From: Bacillota bacterium
GTDB taxonomy: Bacteria > Bacillota > Bacilli > Alicyclobacillales > SLC66
Reading direction: 5' to 3'
DNA length: 17,584 bases
Assembly: GCA_021846145.1 (NCBI GenBank)
Contig: JAJZCJ010000031.1
Location: 1 to 17,584, forward strand
Shown: one piece after another, positions 6,572 through 13,693 of the stretch
Layout: each line of letters opens with the position of its first letter
Position numbering within the stretch: the first letter of the stretch is position 1
The notes under the pieces: model-generated
Told to the model about the DNA's origin: nothing
The model's input: the letters and a program-made list of their open reading frames with translations, nothing else
The model's database searches: none
Position numbers and translations under genes: made by a program

Positions 6572-6651
6572 ACTATCCCGCCCTAAAATCTCTGTCTGTA
6601 ACGGTTGATAAGTATTTTGTGGATAAACCGATAGTTACCACCGTCTTTTCA

Positions 6652-6681
6652 CTATACACGACCAATGAAAGAAAGGTTTCA
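6652..6681 (-). promoter_or_regulatory. ECF-like promoter of the sigma operon
   Basis: On the minus strand TGAAAC (plus 6676-6681) is followed after 15 bp by CGTGTATAG (plus 6652-6660). The elements resemble the TGAAAC / CGT pattern of Bacillus ECF promoters such as SigW-type sites, with a spacer one base shorter than the usual 16. It would leave a leader of about 80 nt before the sigma start at 6571. Confidence 0.5.
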
Positions 6682-6859
6682 ATACGGAAATTAGTTTTTG
6701 GCTCAATAGGTGAAATGAAAGTTAATTGCAGATATCGTTTCTTGATATCCATAAGACACGATCTTGGACTCAAGAAATTGGACATGTGATTGGAGGACAT
6801 CTTGGTATGCAATATTATAATTTCGTGAAATACGGTCGCATATTACGAAAAAGTCTGTT

Positions 6860-7084
6860 GTGAAGTGGATGGGAATTACTATCGATCATGCCGACGAATT
6901 GGTCATACGGTATTGTGCAGACATTAGATCATATCAACGAGGAAACGGAACGGCTAACAAGGCCGCCTTTAAGTTGTGGGATGACATTGAAAAACGACGT
7001 GAACAAGGGAAAACGGACGAAGAAATAGCAGATTGGGTGAAGACGACAAAAAATATGGTATTGCACGGAAATAGTGAGGAGTGA
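6860..7084 (+). CDS. Small hypothetical protein, possibly 5'-truncated
   Basis: A 74-residue reading frame rich in charged helices (DHADELVIRYCADIRSYQRG, then LWDDIEKRREQGKTDEEIAD). I do not recognise it. The GTG at 6860 and ATG at 6869 both lack a proper RBS, and the frame stays open upstream to 6821 with protein-like content (FREIRSHITKKSVV). The N-terminus may therefore be missing or the true start unusual. A ribosome binding site at its end serves the next small ORF, so the three plus-strand ORFs at 6860-7627 may form one transcript. Soluble, no motifs seen. Confidence 0.5.
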   Translation: MKWMGITIDHADELVIRYCADIRSYQRGNGTANKAAFKLWDDIEKRREQGKTDEEIADWVKTTKNMVLHGNSEE

Positions 7085-7095
7085 TGGAGAAGTGA

Positions 7096-7191
7096 ATGAT
7101 GTCGCTGGCACGGAAAGGGGCTAAACTGAAGCACCTGCATACCATTGCAAAAATGGCTCAGGAATATAGGGAATCAGTACGAATAGTATAG
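7096..7191 (+). CDS. Basic 31-residue small protein
   Basis: A short frame starting at ATG 7096 with GGAG 6 nt upstream (7086-7089), giving MMSLARKGAKLKHLHTIAKM followed by AQEYRESVRIV. It is strongly basic at the N-terminus and likely one amphipathic helix. It sits 11 nt after the preceding ORF and 37 nt before the next. Spacing and RBS are good, but the short length makes it uncertain. Confidence 0.4.
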   Translation: MMSLARKGAKLKHLHTIAKMAQEYRESVRIV

Positions 7192-7228
7192 TTGTTGTTT
7201 TAGAAAATGAAGAAAATGGAGGGTTAAA

Positions 7229-7627
7229 ATGAACACACCAGTCACCGTCGTACTAGGCAAAATTAGCACACTATCCAGTACGGCCAACCAGTTGGAATCG
7301 TTCGTCACCGTGTTGGGCAACGGGAGTGCGTACACGATGGATGCGGTCAATGCGATGCTTGGACACATGGCAGACATCATTGCACGGCTGGCGAATGAAC
7401 TGGATATACGGCTTCACGGGAATAGGATAGACAAAGAGGATGAGTATCCGCACTTAAACAACATGGATGCCATCCAAGATCGCGCTCACCACATTCTTCA
7501 AGCGAATCGTCGGTTGCAACCGTTCGTCATCGTTTTGCAGACGTTGGCGACGAATAAGGAAGTGGCGGCGTTGGTCGATGAGGTGTCGTTGCAGTTCGAA
7601 TGGTTAAAAATGCGGTTAGGAAAGTAG
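7229..7627 (+). CDS. Hypothetical helical protein, 132 residues
   Basis: Starts at ATG 7229 with GGAGGG 5 nt upstream. The protein appears all-helical: ISTLSSTANQLESFVTVLGN, then MLGHMADIIARLANELDIRL, a charged loop (NRIDKEDEYPHLNN) and two more helices (AIQDRAHHILQANRRLQPFV, VAALVDEVSLQFEWLKMRL). No signal peptide, membrane segment or catalytic motif is visible. Residues near 25-33 and 96-104 (ESFVTVLGN, QPFVIVLQT) look alike, hinting at an internal duplication of a two-helix unit. Family unknown. It ends in tandem TAG TAG codons. It converges on the HD-GYP gene with a 100-nt gap that shows no clear terminator. Confidence 0.7.
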   Translation: MNTPVTVVLGKISTLSSTANQLESFVTVLGNGSAYTMDAVNAMLGHMADIIARLANELDIRLHGNRIDKEDEYPHLNNMDAIQDRAHHILQANRRLQPFVIVLQTLATNKEVAALVDEVSLQFEWLKMRLGK

Positions 7628-7727
7628 TAGCTAGTAACGAAGAAGGCGCGTAGGCGTATGGTGTTCGGCGGTTAAACACATATTTGACCAGCTATTTCCA
7701 CGCTATCCATCAACTCTGAGAGCATTT

Positions 7728-8978
7728 TTATTGCAGGATGGTGTGTATATCAAATCCTGCAGGTTGGTGGAAAGTATCGAAAATCCCCCCATTTTCAAGA
7801 CGGATGATTGGTCGTAAAGGTTCCATGGCAAAGTCCGTGAATCCAATGATCATCCCTTTTTGTCCGTCCTGCAATTGGACCTTCTGTCCGACTTTGTAAT
7901 AGTTATTCCGGTACCAAAAGGAGCGTAGGATATCGGAATCCCATTTATTGCTTTTGTTCTTCCATATTTGCATTTGAGCTTCCAAGACGCTAACAGTCCG
8001 TTCTTGCGCATAGCCTCCAACGAGTGTGTCGTAGTCTTGGGCAATGGCGATGATACGCCCGAACAAGCTGATGTCGTTGCTTTGTTTTGCGCGTGGATAG
8101 CCCGCGCCATTGTATTGTTCGTGATGGTCAATTATGCCATGGACAATCTGCTGGTGGCGGCATGTTTCGGAAGTCTTTATCAGTTCCAAGGAATGGGCGA
8201 CATGGCTTTTGATCTCTTTGGATAACATGTTGTAATTCAAGTAATTTCTAAAATCTTCAATAGGAATTTTGGTAAACCCGATGTCAGCCATTAGGGCGGC
8301 AATGGCGAGTAAAACGAGATCACTTTCAGAGAGTTCAATTGCAACACCCAGCATGAGGGAAATGATCAAGGTATTAATGCCGCGTGTCCAGAGAACATCG
8401 TGATAGTTTTTTAGTGATAGGTATAACTCCATCAACACATCATCGTGAATTAAAGCATGGATGATGTCCGTTTTGGCTTTCATCAGCCGCTTTTGTATCA
8501 AAGGCGAGTCAAAAGCGCGATCCATTGATACCCAAAGCGGATGGTTATAAAGGAATCTTGCCTGAATCATTTTAGCTGATAAAGCGGTGGCAGCTTCAGT
8601 GTCCGTCGCTTTGGGACTATCAGACGAGGCAATGGTTGGTTGGAGATTTTCCACAACCACCCGTTCATCCAAATAGTTGTTGATATCGAGACCGATGTAA
8701 GGAAAAATCTTTAGGTGGCTATCTACAATTTTTTTAAGCATTTTTAAATATTTTGGATCTTGGTATCCTTTTGAACCTAGGAATTCCGTCAAATCCTTAG
8801 CGTCTTCTAGGACGAGAATCGGTAAGTGTTTGTCGCAGTGCGTAAGAATGTGCTGTCGAACGGACGAAGTTACGATTTTATAGCGACTTGTAAGTAAAAG
8901 TCCGTCTTTCCGATAAATAGGGTGAAGTACTACTTCTCCATCTTGAAGCTCATTGACTGTTTTTTCTACTATTTTCAT
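7728..8978 (-). CDS. HD-GYP domain protein with degenerate metal site
   Basis: A 416-residue protein of the HD-GYP cyclic-di-GMP phosphodiesterase type. The start is the ATG at 8978, because GGAGG lies 7 nt upstream; the ATG at 9008 has no RBS. The N-terminal 190 residues are a less conserved region. The HD-GYP core (about 195-330) keeps the second-half motifs (DHHEQYNGAGYP at 284-295, IAQDYDTL), but the catalytic HD pair reads AD in ALMADIGFTKIP (A231-D232), the following Lys is Phe, and the first His of the domain is replaced in LWTRGINTL. A beta-rich C-terminal domain (YYKVGQKVQLQDGQKGMIIG) follows, common in Bacilli members. It is probably inactive as a phosphodiesterase and may act as a c-di-GMP sensor or scaffold. 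It stands alone. Confidence 0.85.
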   Translation of the reverse strand: MKIVEKTVNELQDGEVVLHPIYRKDGLLLTSRYKIVTSSVRQHILTHCDKHLPILVLEDAKDLTEFLGSKGYQDPKYLKMLKKIVDSHLKIFPYIGLDINNYLDERVVVENLQPTIASSDSPKATDTEAATALSAKMIQARFLYNHPLWVSMDRAFDSPLIQKRLMKAKTDIIHALIHDDVLMELYLSLKNYHDVLWTRGINTLIISLMLGVAIELSESDLVLLAIAALMADIGFTKIPIEDFRNYLNYNMLSKEIKSHVAHSLELIKTSETCRHQQIVHGIIDHHEQYNGAGYPRAKQSNDISLFGRIIAIAQDYDTLVGGYAQERTVSVLEAQMQIWKNKSNKWDSDILRSFWYRNNYYKVGQKVQLQDGQKGMIIGFTDFAMEPLRPIIRLENGGIFDTFHQPAGFDIHTILQ

Positions 8979-9329
8979 GCCATTACCTCCGCTGCGATTT
9001 ACATACATATGATTGAACCTATAATGAGTGTTCAGGGGGACTTGCGTTAGTAGAGGTCTTTAACCCCTAAGCAGATCGCTGAGCTTACTACCTACCAAAC
9101 GCCCGTGCGTAACCTATTGTTCTTTAAATGTAGTAATCTCCGCTTTGAATCCAAATCCAATCCTATTGGCGCTCGTTCCATGCGGTGAATGAGTAATGTC
9201 TCTCTTACGTGATGATCCCCTCTTCGGTTGAATCGTCACTAATGTTATCACTGATTGTATCATAAGGTGAACAAGATTTTGGAAAGATAAGTGGGGTAAT
9301 TAAGTAATTTTATTACAAAATTTGCACTA
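8979..9329. other. Intergenic region upstream of the HD-GYP gene
   Basis: About 350 bases without a gene. It contains the 5' region of the HD-GYP gene (minus) and the tail of the broken adaB. An extended -10 TGTTATAAT on the plus strand at 9347-9355, just inside adaB, has no good -35 and no gene to serve. I looked for a c-di-GMP riboswitch and did not find one. Confidence 0.5.
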
Positions 9330-9659
9330 CTATGGCATGAGATAATTGTTATAATGTGTCCGCCATAGATATTTTAAATATTCAGTACCAAAAAAATCCG
9401 AACCTTGCAAATCAAATGACAATCTGCGAACATCTCCATGCCCGTTCTCTAGATACTGAAACAACACATCTTTGTAGATTTCGACCCTCAACGGTTCGCG
9501 GGTCAGCACATGCCCAGGAAAACGATTCTCAACAAAATCTTCGATATCCTCAAAAGACTCATCAGGCCAAGTTACTAGCGTTAACCCAATGTCGGTTGCA
9601 GCCAAATACAAAATCTATTCCCTGAATTTTAGGGCGCCCCAATAGATACGTTTTGCCAT
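9330..9659 (-). pseudogene. adaB: Broken adaB/ogt: O6-methylguanine-DNA methyltransferase remnant
   Basis: The intact relative transfers the alkyl group from O6-methylguanine to its own Cys. The frame starts at ATG 9659 after a GGAAGGGA site: MAKRIYWGALKFRE, then TAG at 9615-9617 where related proteins have Trp (FxEW), then ILYLAATDIGLTLVTWPDES and the rest of the N-terminal Ogt domain up to LSFDLQGSDFFGTEYLKYLW. The frame stops at 9330, well before the PCHR active-site motif and the DNA-binding wing, which are absent downstream. So there are two lesions: a nonsense codon and loss of the catalytic half. It sits 47 nt after adaA, the same order as the B. subtilis adaA-adaB operon. Confidence 0.75.
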
Positions 9660-9706
9660 TTTTAAATCCCTTCCAAGATAGAGGCATCCGTTTTAGAATC
9701 AGAAAT

Positions 9707-10243
9707 TCAGATTCGACTTCTAAACGTAGTGGGTGAGAGCCCAAATTGCTTCCGGAACAAGGTTGAGAAATGTGCTGCACTTATGAAACCTACAGACACT
9801 GCAACTTCGGTCACATTCAGAACTGTATCTTGGAGTAACTGTTTGGCTTCTGTCAAACGCTTATCTCGTAAATATTCCACAGGCGTCAAGCCTGCTATCC
9901 GTTTAAAAACATGATGCAAATGATATTGATTGATATGCAAAGCCTTCGCGATTCCCCCCAGTGTGAGTGGTTCACTGTAATAGGTATCAATGTACTCCTT
10001 TGTCTTGTGTACGAGTTCTTCTGCAGGCCAGCGAAATTGATCTGGACGGCAACGCTTGCAGGCGCGAAATCCTGCTTCCATAGCTGCGTCTACTGTTAGG
10101 AAGACAAGGACATTGTCCTTTTTCGGTTCTCTTGACTTACAGGATGGTCTGCAGAAAATGCCTGTTGTTTTCACAGCGTAAAAAAAATGTCCATCATAGG
10201 ACGATTCGCATTGGATAATGGCATTCCAATGTTCTTCCAGCAC
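9707..10243 (-). CDS. adaA: AdaA-type methylphosphotriester methyltransferase / AraC-family activator
   Basis: A 178-residue protein closely resembling B. subtilis AdaA. It removes methyl groups from DNA phosphotriesters onto a zinc-bound cysteine and, once methylated, activates alkylation-repair genes. All four zinc cysteines are present: GIFCRPSCKS (C31, C35) and FRACKRCRP (C62, C65). Residues 80-176 are an AraC-type double helix-turn-helix (LTLGGIAKALHINQYHLHHV, then VTEVAVSVGFISAAHFSTLF). I prefer GTG at 10243 over ATG at 10249, because the GGAGGG at 10251-10256 would be 1 nt from the ATG but 7 nt from the GTG. It is slightly shorter than the 211-residue Bacillus protein. Its partner adaB downstream is broken, so its remaining target is unclear. 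Confidence 0.9.
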   Translation of the reverse strand: MLEEHWNAIIQCESSYDGHFFYAVKTTGIFCRPSCKSREPKKDNVLVFLTVDAAMEAGFRACKRCRPDQFRWPAEELVHKTKEYIDTYYSEPLTLGGIAKALHINQYHLHHVFKRIAGLTPVEYLRDKRLTEAKQLLQDTVLNVTEVAVSVGFISAAHFSTLFRKQFGLSPTTFRSRI

Positions 10244-10464
10244 GTGCATTCCCTCCTACTGCCCTCAGTATAGTTCCCCTTTAAAGGTCAGAAAAGGCCA
10301 TTCGGATGAAAAGACAAGATTACGAAAGCCAAAGAGGGAGTCAATTGCGAGTGAGACAGCAAGATTATAAAAGCAGAAACTCCTCCAATTATGTATAAAA
10401 AATATTAAGAAAACCATAATTCGTCCGCAGACTTCGGATGCAAAATCAGAGGAGTATGATTTTC

Positions 10465-11877
10465 ATGTCTAAGACATCGCAATTACACTCGCGATTGCTG
10501 CTTGCCGTATTACTCGGTGGCGTGTTCATGGGCAACGTGGACATCGCGATCGTCAACATTGCCATGCCGTCTATCCGCACTTCGTTGCACGCAACGGGCA
10601 GCGAATTGGTCCTGATTGCGTCAGGTTATACACTCGTCTATGCGCTGATGTTGATCCCCGGTGCACGTTTGGGTGAGATGGCCGGGTACCGACGTATCTT
10701 TTTGCTGGGGATCGGCGTGTTTACGATTTCCTCACTGATCTTGTCGTTGGCACCGAACGCCCTTGTGCTGATCTTAACGCGCACCGTTCAGGGGGCAGGT
10801 GCCGCCTTGATGGCCGCGCAGGTTCTTACTGGCATCCAATTGAATTTTGAAGGCCATGAGCGGGCTCGTGCCATCGGCTGGTACACTGCCGTGTTATCCG
10901 GGAGCGCGGTCATTGGACAGGTCTTGGGCGGGGTGCTGATCGCCGTCAATTTGTTCGGTGCCGAGTGGAGGTCCGTCTTTCTGATCAACGTCCCCATCGG
11001 TTTATTAGTGATCTTGGCTGGTACAAAGTATCTGCCTCCAGATAAACGGCGGCGGGCGCAATCGCTCGATGTCAGGGGAGTGGTCGCGCTTTCGATCGCA
11101 TTAACCCTTTTACTCCTTCCGCTTATGCTTGGACCCGATGATCATTGGCCGACATGGGGTTGGCTGTGCATTGCGGCCAGCATCCCCACGTTTGTTATGT
11201 TCGTAAACCGGCAGTTGCGATTGATCCACCATGGAGGTTTTCCTCTGCTTAACCTTCAAATCCTGACTCAGCCATCGATTTCTTGGGGAGTGGCATCTCA
11301 AGGACTAACCCGGAGTACCTATGCTGCGATCCTGTTTGTTCTGGCGCTCTATTTGCAGCAGGGTCTGGGGAAGAGTTCGTTGTATTCCGGGCTTGCTCTT
11401 GTTTCCTGGGTCGCTGCCTTCGGTGTCGTCGGCCCATTGCTTGGCCGGATTCGTAAACACGATATTGCATGGGCCGGACCTGCCGGCACCATGTTGCTTG
11501 CGGGCAGCTTCGCCGGCATCGGCATCAGCCTGCTCTATGGCATCGACAGCGGTCTGTTGCAGATCATCCTTCTTGGCTTCGGGGGTCTCGGACTGGGTGC
11601 TGCATTTAGCGGGATGCTCAATCACCTCAGCCATTCGGTGGACAAAGACAACGCAGCGGATATGAGCGGATTGCTCAATACGGTCTCACAGGTCAGTGCG
11701 GTGGTCGGCGTAGCGGCCTTTGGCACAGTTTATCTGGGATTTGTCTCCACTGCCACTCGTCAGGCGGCAGTTTACGGGTTCACCATTATCAATTTTATCC
11801 TGTCCGTGACCGCGCTACTGGCCGCGCTCATGGCCTTCTTTTCGGTCCGTCTCAAGATTGGCGATCAAAAACTTTAA
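10465..11877 (+). CDS. DHA2-type MFS drug:H+ antiporter, 14 transmembrane segments
   Basis: A 470-residue inner-membrane exporter of the major facilitator superfamily. Recognisable elements are TM1 (LLLAVLLGGVFMGNVDIAIV, with NIAMPSI), the motif A-like loop GARLGEMAGYRR, TM4 (LTRTVQGAGAALMAAQVL) and the antiporter motif C-like SGSAVIGQVLGGVL in TM5, followed by FLINVPIGL. Hydrophobic segments after this bring the total to about 14. The substrate cannot be read from sequence. The start is ATG 10465, with AGAGGAG (10448-10454) 10 nt upstream; earlier ATGs at 10438 and 10456 have no RBS or one too close. It is divergent from adaA across about 220 nt, so the two promoters face apart. A hairpin follows the stop. 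Confidence 0.92.
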   Translation: MSKTSQLHSRLLLAVLLGGVFMGNVDIAIVNIAMPSIRTSLHATGSELVLIASGYTLVYALMLIPGARLGEMAGYRRIFLLGIGVFTISSLILSLAPNALVLILTRTVQGAGAALMAAQVLTGIQLNFEGHERARAIGWYTAVLSGSAVIGQVLGGVLIAVNLFGAEWRSVFLINVPIGLLVILAGTKYLPPDKRRRAQSLDVRGVVALSIALTLLLLPLMLGPDDHWPTWGWLCIAASIPTFVMFVNRQLRLIHHGGFPLLNLQILTQPSISWGVASQGLTRSTYAAILFVLALYLQQGLGKSSLYSGLALVSWVAAFGVVGPLLGRIRKHDIAWAGPAGTMLLAGSFAGIGISLLYGIDSGLLQIILLGFGGLGLGAAFSGMLNHLSHSVDKDNAADMSGLLNTVSQVSAVVGVAAFGTVYLGFVSTATRQAAVYGFTIINFILSVTALLAALMAFFSVRLKIGDQKL

Positions 11878-11890
11878 TAGAAAAATGGTT

Positions 11891-11938
11891 AAATCATAGC
11901 GGCCAGTCCTGCCTCTTCCGAATTGGCTGCTATGATTT
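11891..11938 (+). terminator. Hairpin after the MFS gene
   Basis: AAATCATAGCGGCCA (11891-11905) pairs with TGGCTGCTATGATTT (11924-11938): 15 bp with one G-T wobble and an 18-nt loop. No U-run follows on the plus strand, so termination would be weak or rely on the stem. It overlaps a second inverted repeat starting at 11937. Confidence 0.6.
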
Positions 11939-11968
11939 GACACCGACATGCATGTCATCATGTGTCAA
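11937..11968. repeat. Nested palindromes: TTGACAC/GTGTCAA around GACATGCATGTC
   Basis: TTGACAC at 11937-11943 and GTGTCAA at 11962-11968 are perfect inverted arms. Between them lies the perfect 12-bp palindrome GACATGCATGTC (11945-11956). It is immediately downstream of the MFS hairpin in the gap between converging genes. It could be a structured RNA end, a protein-binding site, or the scar of an excised element. Confidence 0.45.
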
Positions 11969-11978
11969 CCAACGATGC

Positions 11979-12134
11979 ATGAGCCCATACGCTGCTGAAA
12001 ATCTTGCGGAGAGCAACATAGTGATGACGCTTAATGAAACACCCGCGGATGTGGGGAATATATACATAAATGCAGAATAGCGAGCAGATAGGGAGCGGAT
12101 GAAAGAAATGCAGGAGCGTTTTGAAGCAGTATAA
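11979..12134 (+). pseudogene. Possible decayed coding fragment with internal TAG
   Basis: From ATG 11979 the plus strand reads MSPYAAENLAESNIVMTLNE, then TPADVGNIYINAE, then TAG at 12078-12080. The same frame goes on with RADRERMKEMQERFEAV to TAA at 12134. Composition is protein-like on both sides of the stop, but there is no RBS and I cannot name a family. Chance coding potential is possible. Confidence 0.3.
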
Positions 12135-12137
12135 GCA

Positions 12138-13082
12138 TTATCTCTCTTGTAATCCTTCTAAGACTTCTTCTGGCACTTCCCTGACCTTGATATCCCCACC
12201 CAGGAAAAGTAACCAACTTGTTATTTCGGTCAATTCTTCGGGCTTTTTAACATTGATAAAAGTCTTTAGAATGGCTGTGGTTTGATAAGGATTCGTATAG
12301 GAAATTGAAACTTTTAAAGGATGGTATTTTTTGAATTGGGCAATCGCTTTTGGGCCAAGTTCAAGGACAAGGTTGATTACTTCTTCCTGCTTACTTAGTT
12401 TTTTTAAAATTTTTTTCTTACTTAATCTTTTTTTCATCGGGTAGGGTTTGACGTTGGTGAGATGGTCGACAGGAAAAATCTGCTTCTTTTCTTCCTTTAA
12501 GTCAAAGCCTTCAATCAGCCAAATGCCGGTTTCATGATAAAGGTGCAAGAGATAAATTGGGTAAGACTTCATTATCTTCTCTTCTTGGATGGTTATCAAT
12601 AAATAGCGATCCAAAAGCAGGATTTGGATGAGTTTTTCTAGCATGGGATGGGGGAGGTCTGAAAGCTCAAGTAGGTCGGGATTATTGGGGTTGGTCCCTT
12701 CAAAAAGCAATATTTGATTTAAAAGAACCAAGTCATCTTGCTGGTTTTCTGAGATGAGTCCCAGTAATTTTTCAGCTAAAGACTGACGACTCTTTAGATA
12801 GGGGAGCTGTTGATTTCTTGTGGCCATAAAGGCAATAAAAAGAGCTTTGACCTCATTATCGGTAAAGCGAACAACGGGCAGGACAGAGTTTTGCATGACA
12901 AAATAACCCCCATCCCGTCCTACTTCAGCGACTAGTGGCATCCCCATGGCCTCAATTTCTCTGATATCTCTAATCGCCGTCGAACGAGAGATGTTAAATT
13001 CTCGCATGATTTCAGAAATTGTAAAGTGGGCGCGGTTGTTGATATATCGCATGATGATATTAATCCGTTCAACTTTTTTCAT
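12138..13082 (-). CDS. WYL-domain transcriptional regulator (HTH_11/DeoR-like N-terminus)
   Basis: A 314-residue YafY/YobV-like regulator. Residues 3-60 form a winged HTH (ISEIMREFNISRSTAIRDIR, EIEAMGMPLVAEVGRDGGYF). Residues about 150-230 match a WYL ligand-sensing domain (IYLLHLYHETGIWLIEGFDL with FPVDHLTNVKPYP). The C-terminal extension (KVSISYTNPYQTTAILKTFI) is typical of these proteins. An AGGAG site lies 5 nt before the ATG at 13082. It is divergent from the GyrI-like gene at 13192 with a 109-nt shared promoter region, the usual arrangement for a regulator controlling its neighbours. Codon use is AT-richer than the flanking MFS and ilv genes, and protein style recalls Lactobacillales, suggesting transfer of the locus. 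Confidence 0.9.
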   Translation of the reverse strand: MKKVERINIIMRYINNRAHFTISEIMREFNISRSTAIRDIREIEAMGMPLVAEVGRDGGYFVMQNSVLPVVRFTDNEVKALFIAFMATRNQQLPYLKSRQSLAEKLLGLISENQQDDLVLLNQILLFEGTNPNNPDLLELSDLPHPMLEKLIQILLLDRYLLITIQEEKIMKSYPIYLLHLYHETGIWLIEGFDLKEEKKQIFPVDHLTNVKPYPMKKRLSKKKILKKLSKQEEVINLVLELGPKAIAQFKKYHPLKVSISYTNPYQTTAILKTFINVKKPEELTEITSWLLFLGGDIKVREVPEEVLEGLQER

Positions 13083-13107
13083 AGGGTCTCCTAAATAGTA
13101 TCATTTC

Positions 13108-13135
13108 TTGACATGATTTAGGGTTAATATATAGC
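13108..13135 (+). promoter_or_regulatory. Promoter of the GyrI-like gene
   Basis: A perfect TTGACA at 13108-13113, a 16-bp spacer and TATAGC at 13130-13135. The start of the gene is at 13192. It lies in the divergent gap next to the WYL regulator, where operator sites would be expected. Confidence 0.5.
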
Positions 13136-13191
13136 CATCAAGTGAGGAATACAAGTCATTTGATTAATTTAAAAAGAGGAAGGTTTTTACT

Positions 13192-13671
13192 ATGGTAGAT
13201 TATACCCTAGAAGAAAAATACAGTTTTACCGTTTTAGGTTTTGGAACTGAGCTTAAGAGCGATTACACAGACTTTGCAGGCTTAAACAAGGAAAAGTCAG
13301 ACTTTTGGCAGGCCGTCAGCCAGGATGGAAGGCTTGACACTTTAAAAGCCATAGCCACAAATGATTACGTTTTTGCCGTGAACGAAGCGGTGAATCACAA
13401 GATGATGCATTATGCTGGCGTCATGACAGTGGCATCGGCACCAGAAGAAGCTAGAGTTATCCCATTCCCTAAAGGGGAATACCTAGTTGTTAAAGGGGAA
13501 GGGAAGACGGCGGATGAATTGAATAATAAGCTTGCTGGCCTTGCCTTTGGTCAAGTCTTGCCAGAAGCAAAGAATTTTGCCTATGTTGGTGGGCCAAATG
13601 CAACGGTTGAGATGGGGCAGCGAAACGGCTTAGTTTTTGGTGAAATGTGGATTCCTGTTGTTAGGAAATAA
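13192..13671 (+). CDS. GyrI-like / effector-binding domain protein
   Basis: A 159-residue stand-alone effector-binding domain of the GyrI/AraC-effector (SOUL-like) type, a fold that binds small hydrophobic or cationic ligands. It shows the strand KYSFTVLGFGTEL, a helix with DKEK-like LNKEKSDFWQAV, MHYAGVMTVASAPEEARVIP, FPKGEYLVVKGEGKTADEL (the conserved 'iPag.Yavf' element) and a C-terminal GLVFGEMWIPV strand with the acidic residue typical of the pocket. An AGAGGAAGG RBS is about 9 nt upstream. It is the first gene of a two-gene operon divergent from a WYL regulator. Such pairs often sense or sequester a compound, but the ligand is unknown. Confidence 0.85.
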   Translation: MVDYTLEEKYSFTVLGFGTELKSDYTDFAGLNKEKSDFWQAVSQDGRLDTLKAIATNDYVFAVNEAVNHKMMHYAGVMTVASAPEEARVIPFPKGEYLVVKGEGKTADELNNKLAGLAFGQVLPEAKNFAYVGGPNATVEMGQRNGLVFGEMWIPVVRK

Positions 13672-13693
13672 AGAGATAAAAGGAGCCGCGGAA

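Noticed and set aside
9009..9160. Cyclic-di-GMP riboswitch upstream of the HD-GYP gene
   Set aside because: Scattered GEMM-like words (GGTAGGTAG, GGGGTTA, ACGCA) occur on the minus strand, but in the wrong order and without the required helices.
9562..9780. Minus-strand ORF bridging adaA and adaB
   Set aside because: It runs in another frame across the end of adaA and the start of adaB. The protein similarity to Ogt is in the frame starting at 9659.
11110..11665. Antisense and out-of-frame ORFs inside the MFS gene
   Set aside because: They lack RBSs and their composition is that of shadow frames of a GC-richer membrane-protein gene.
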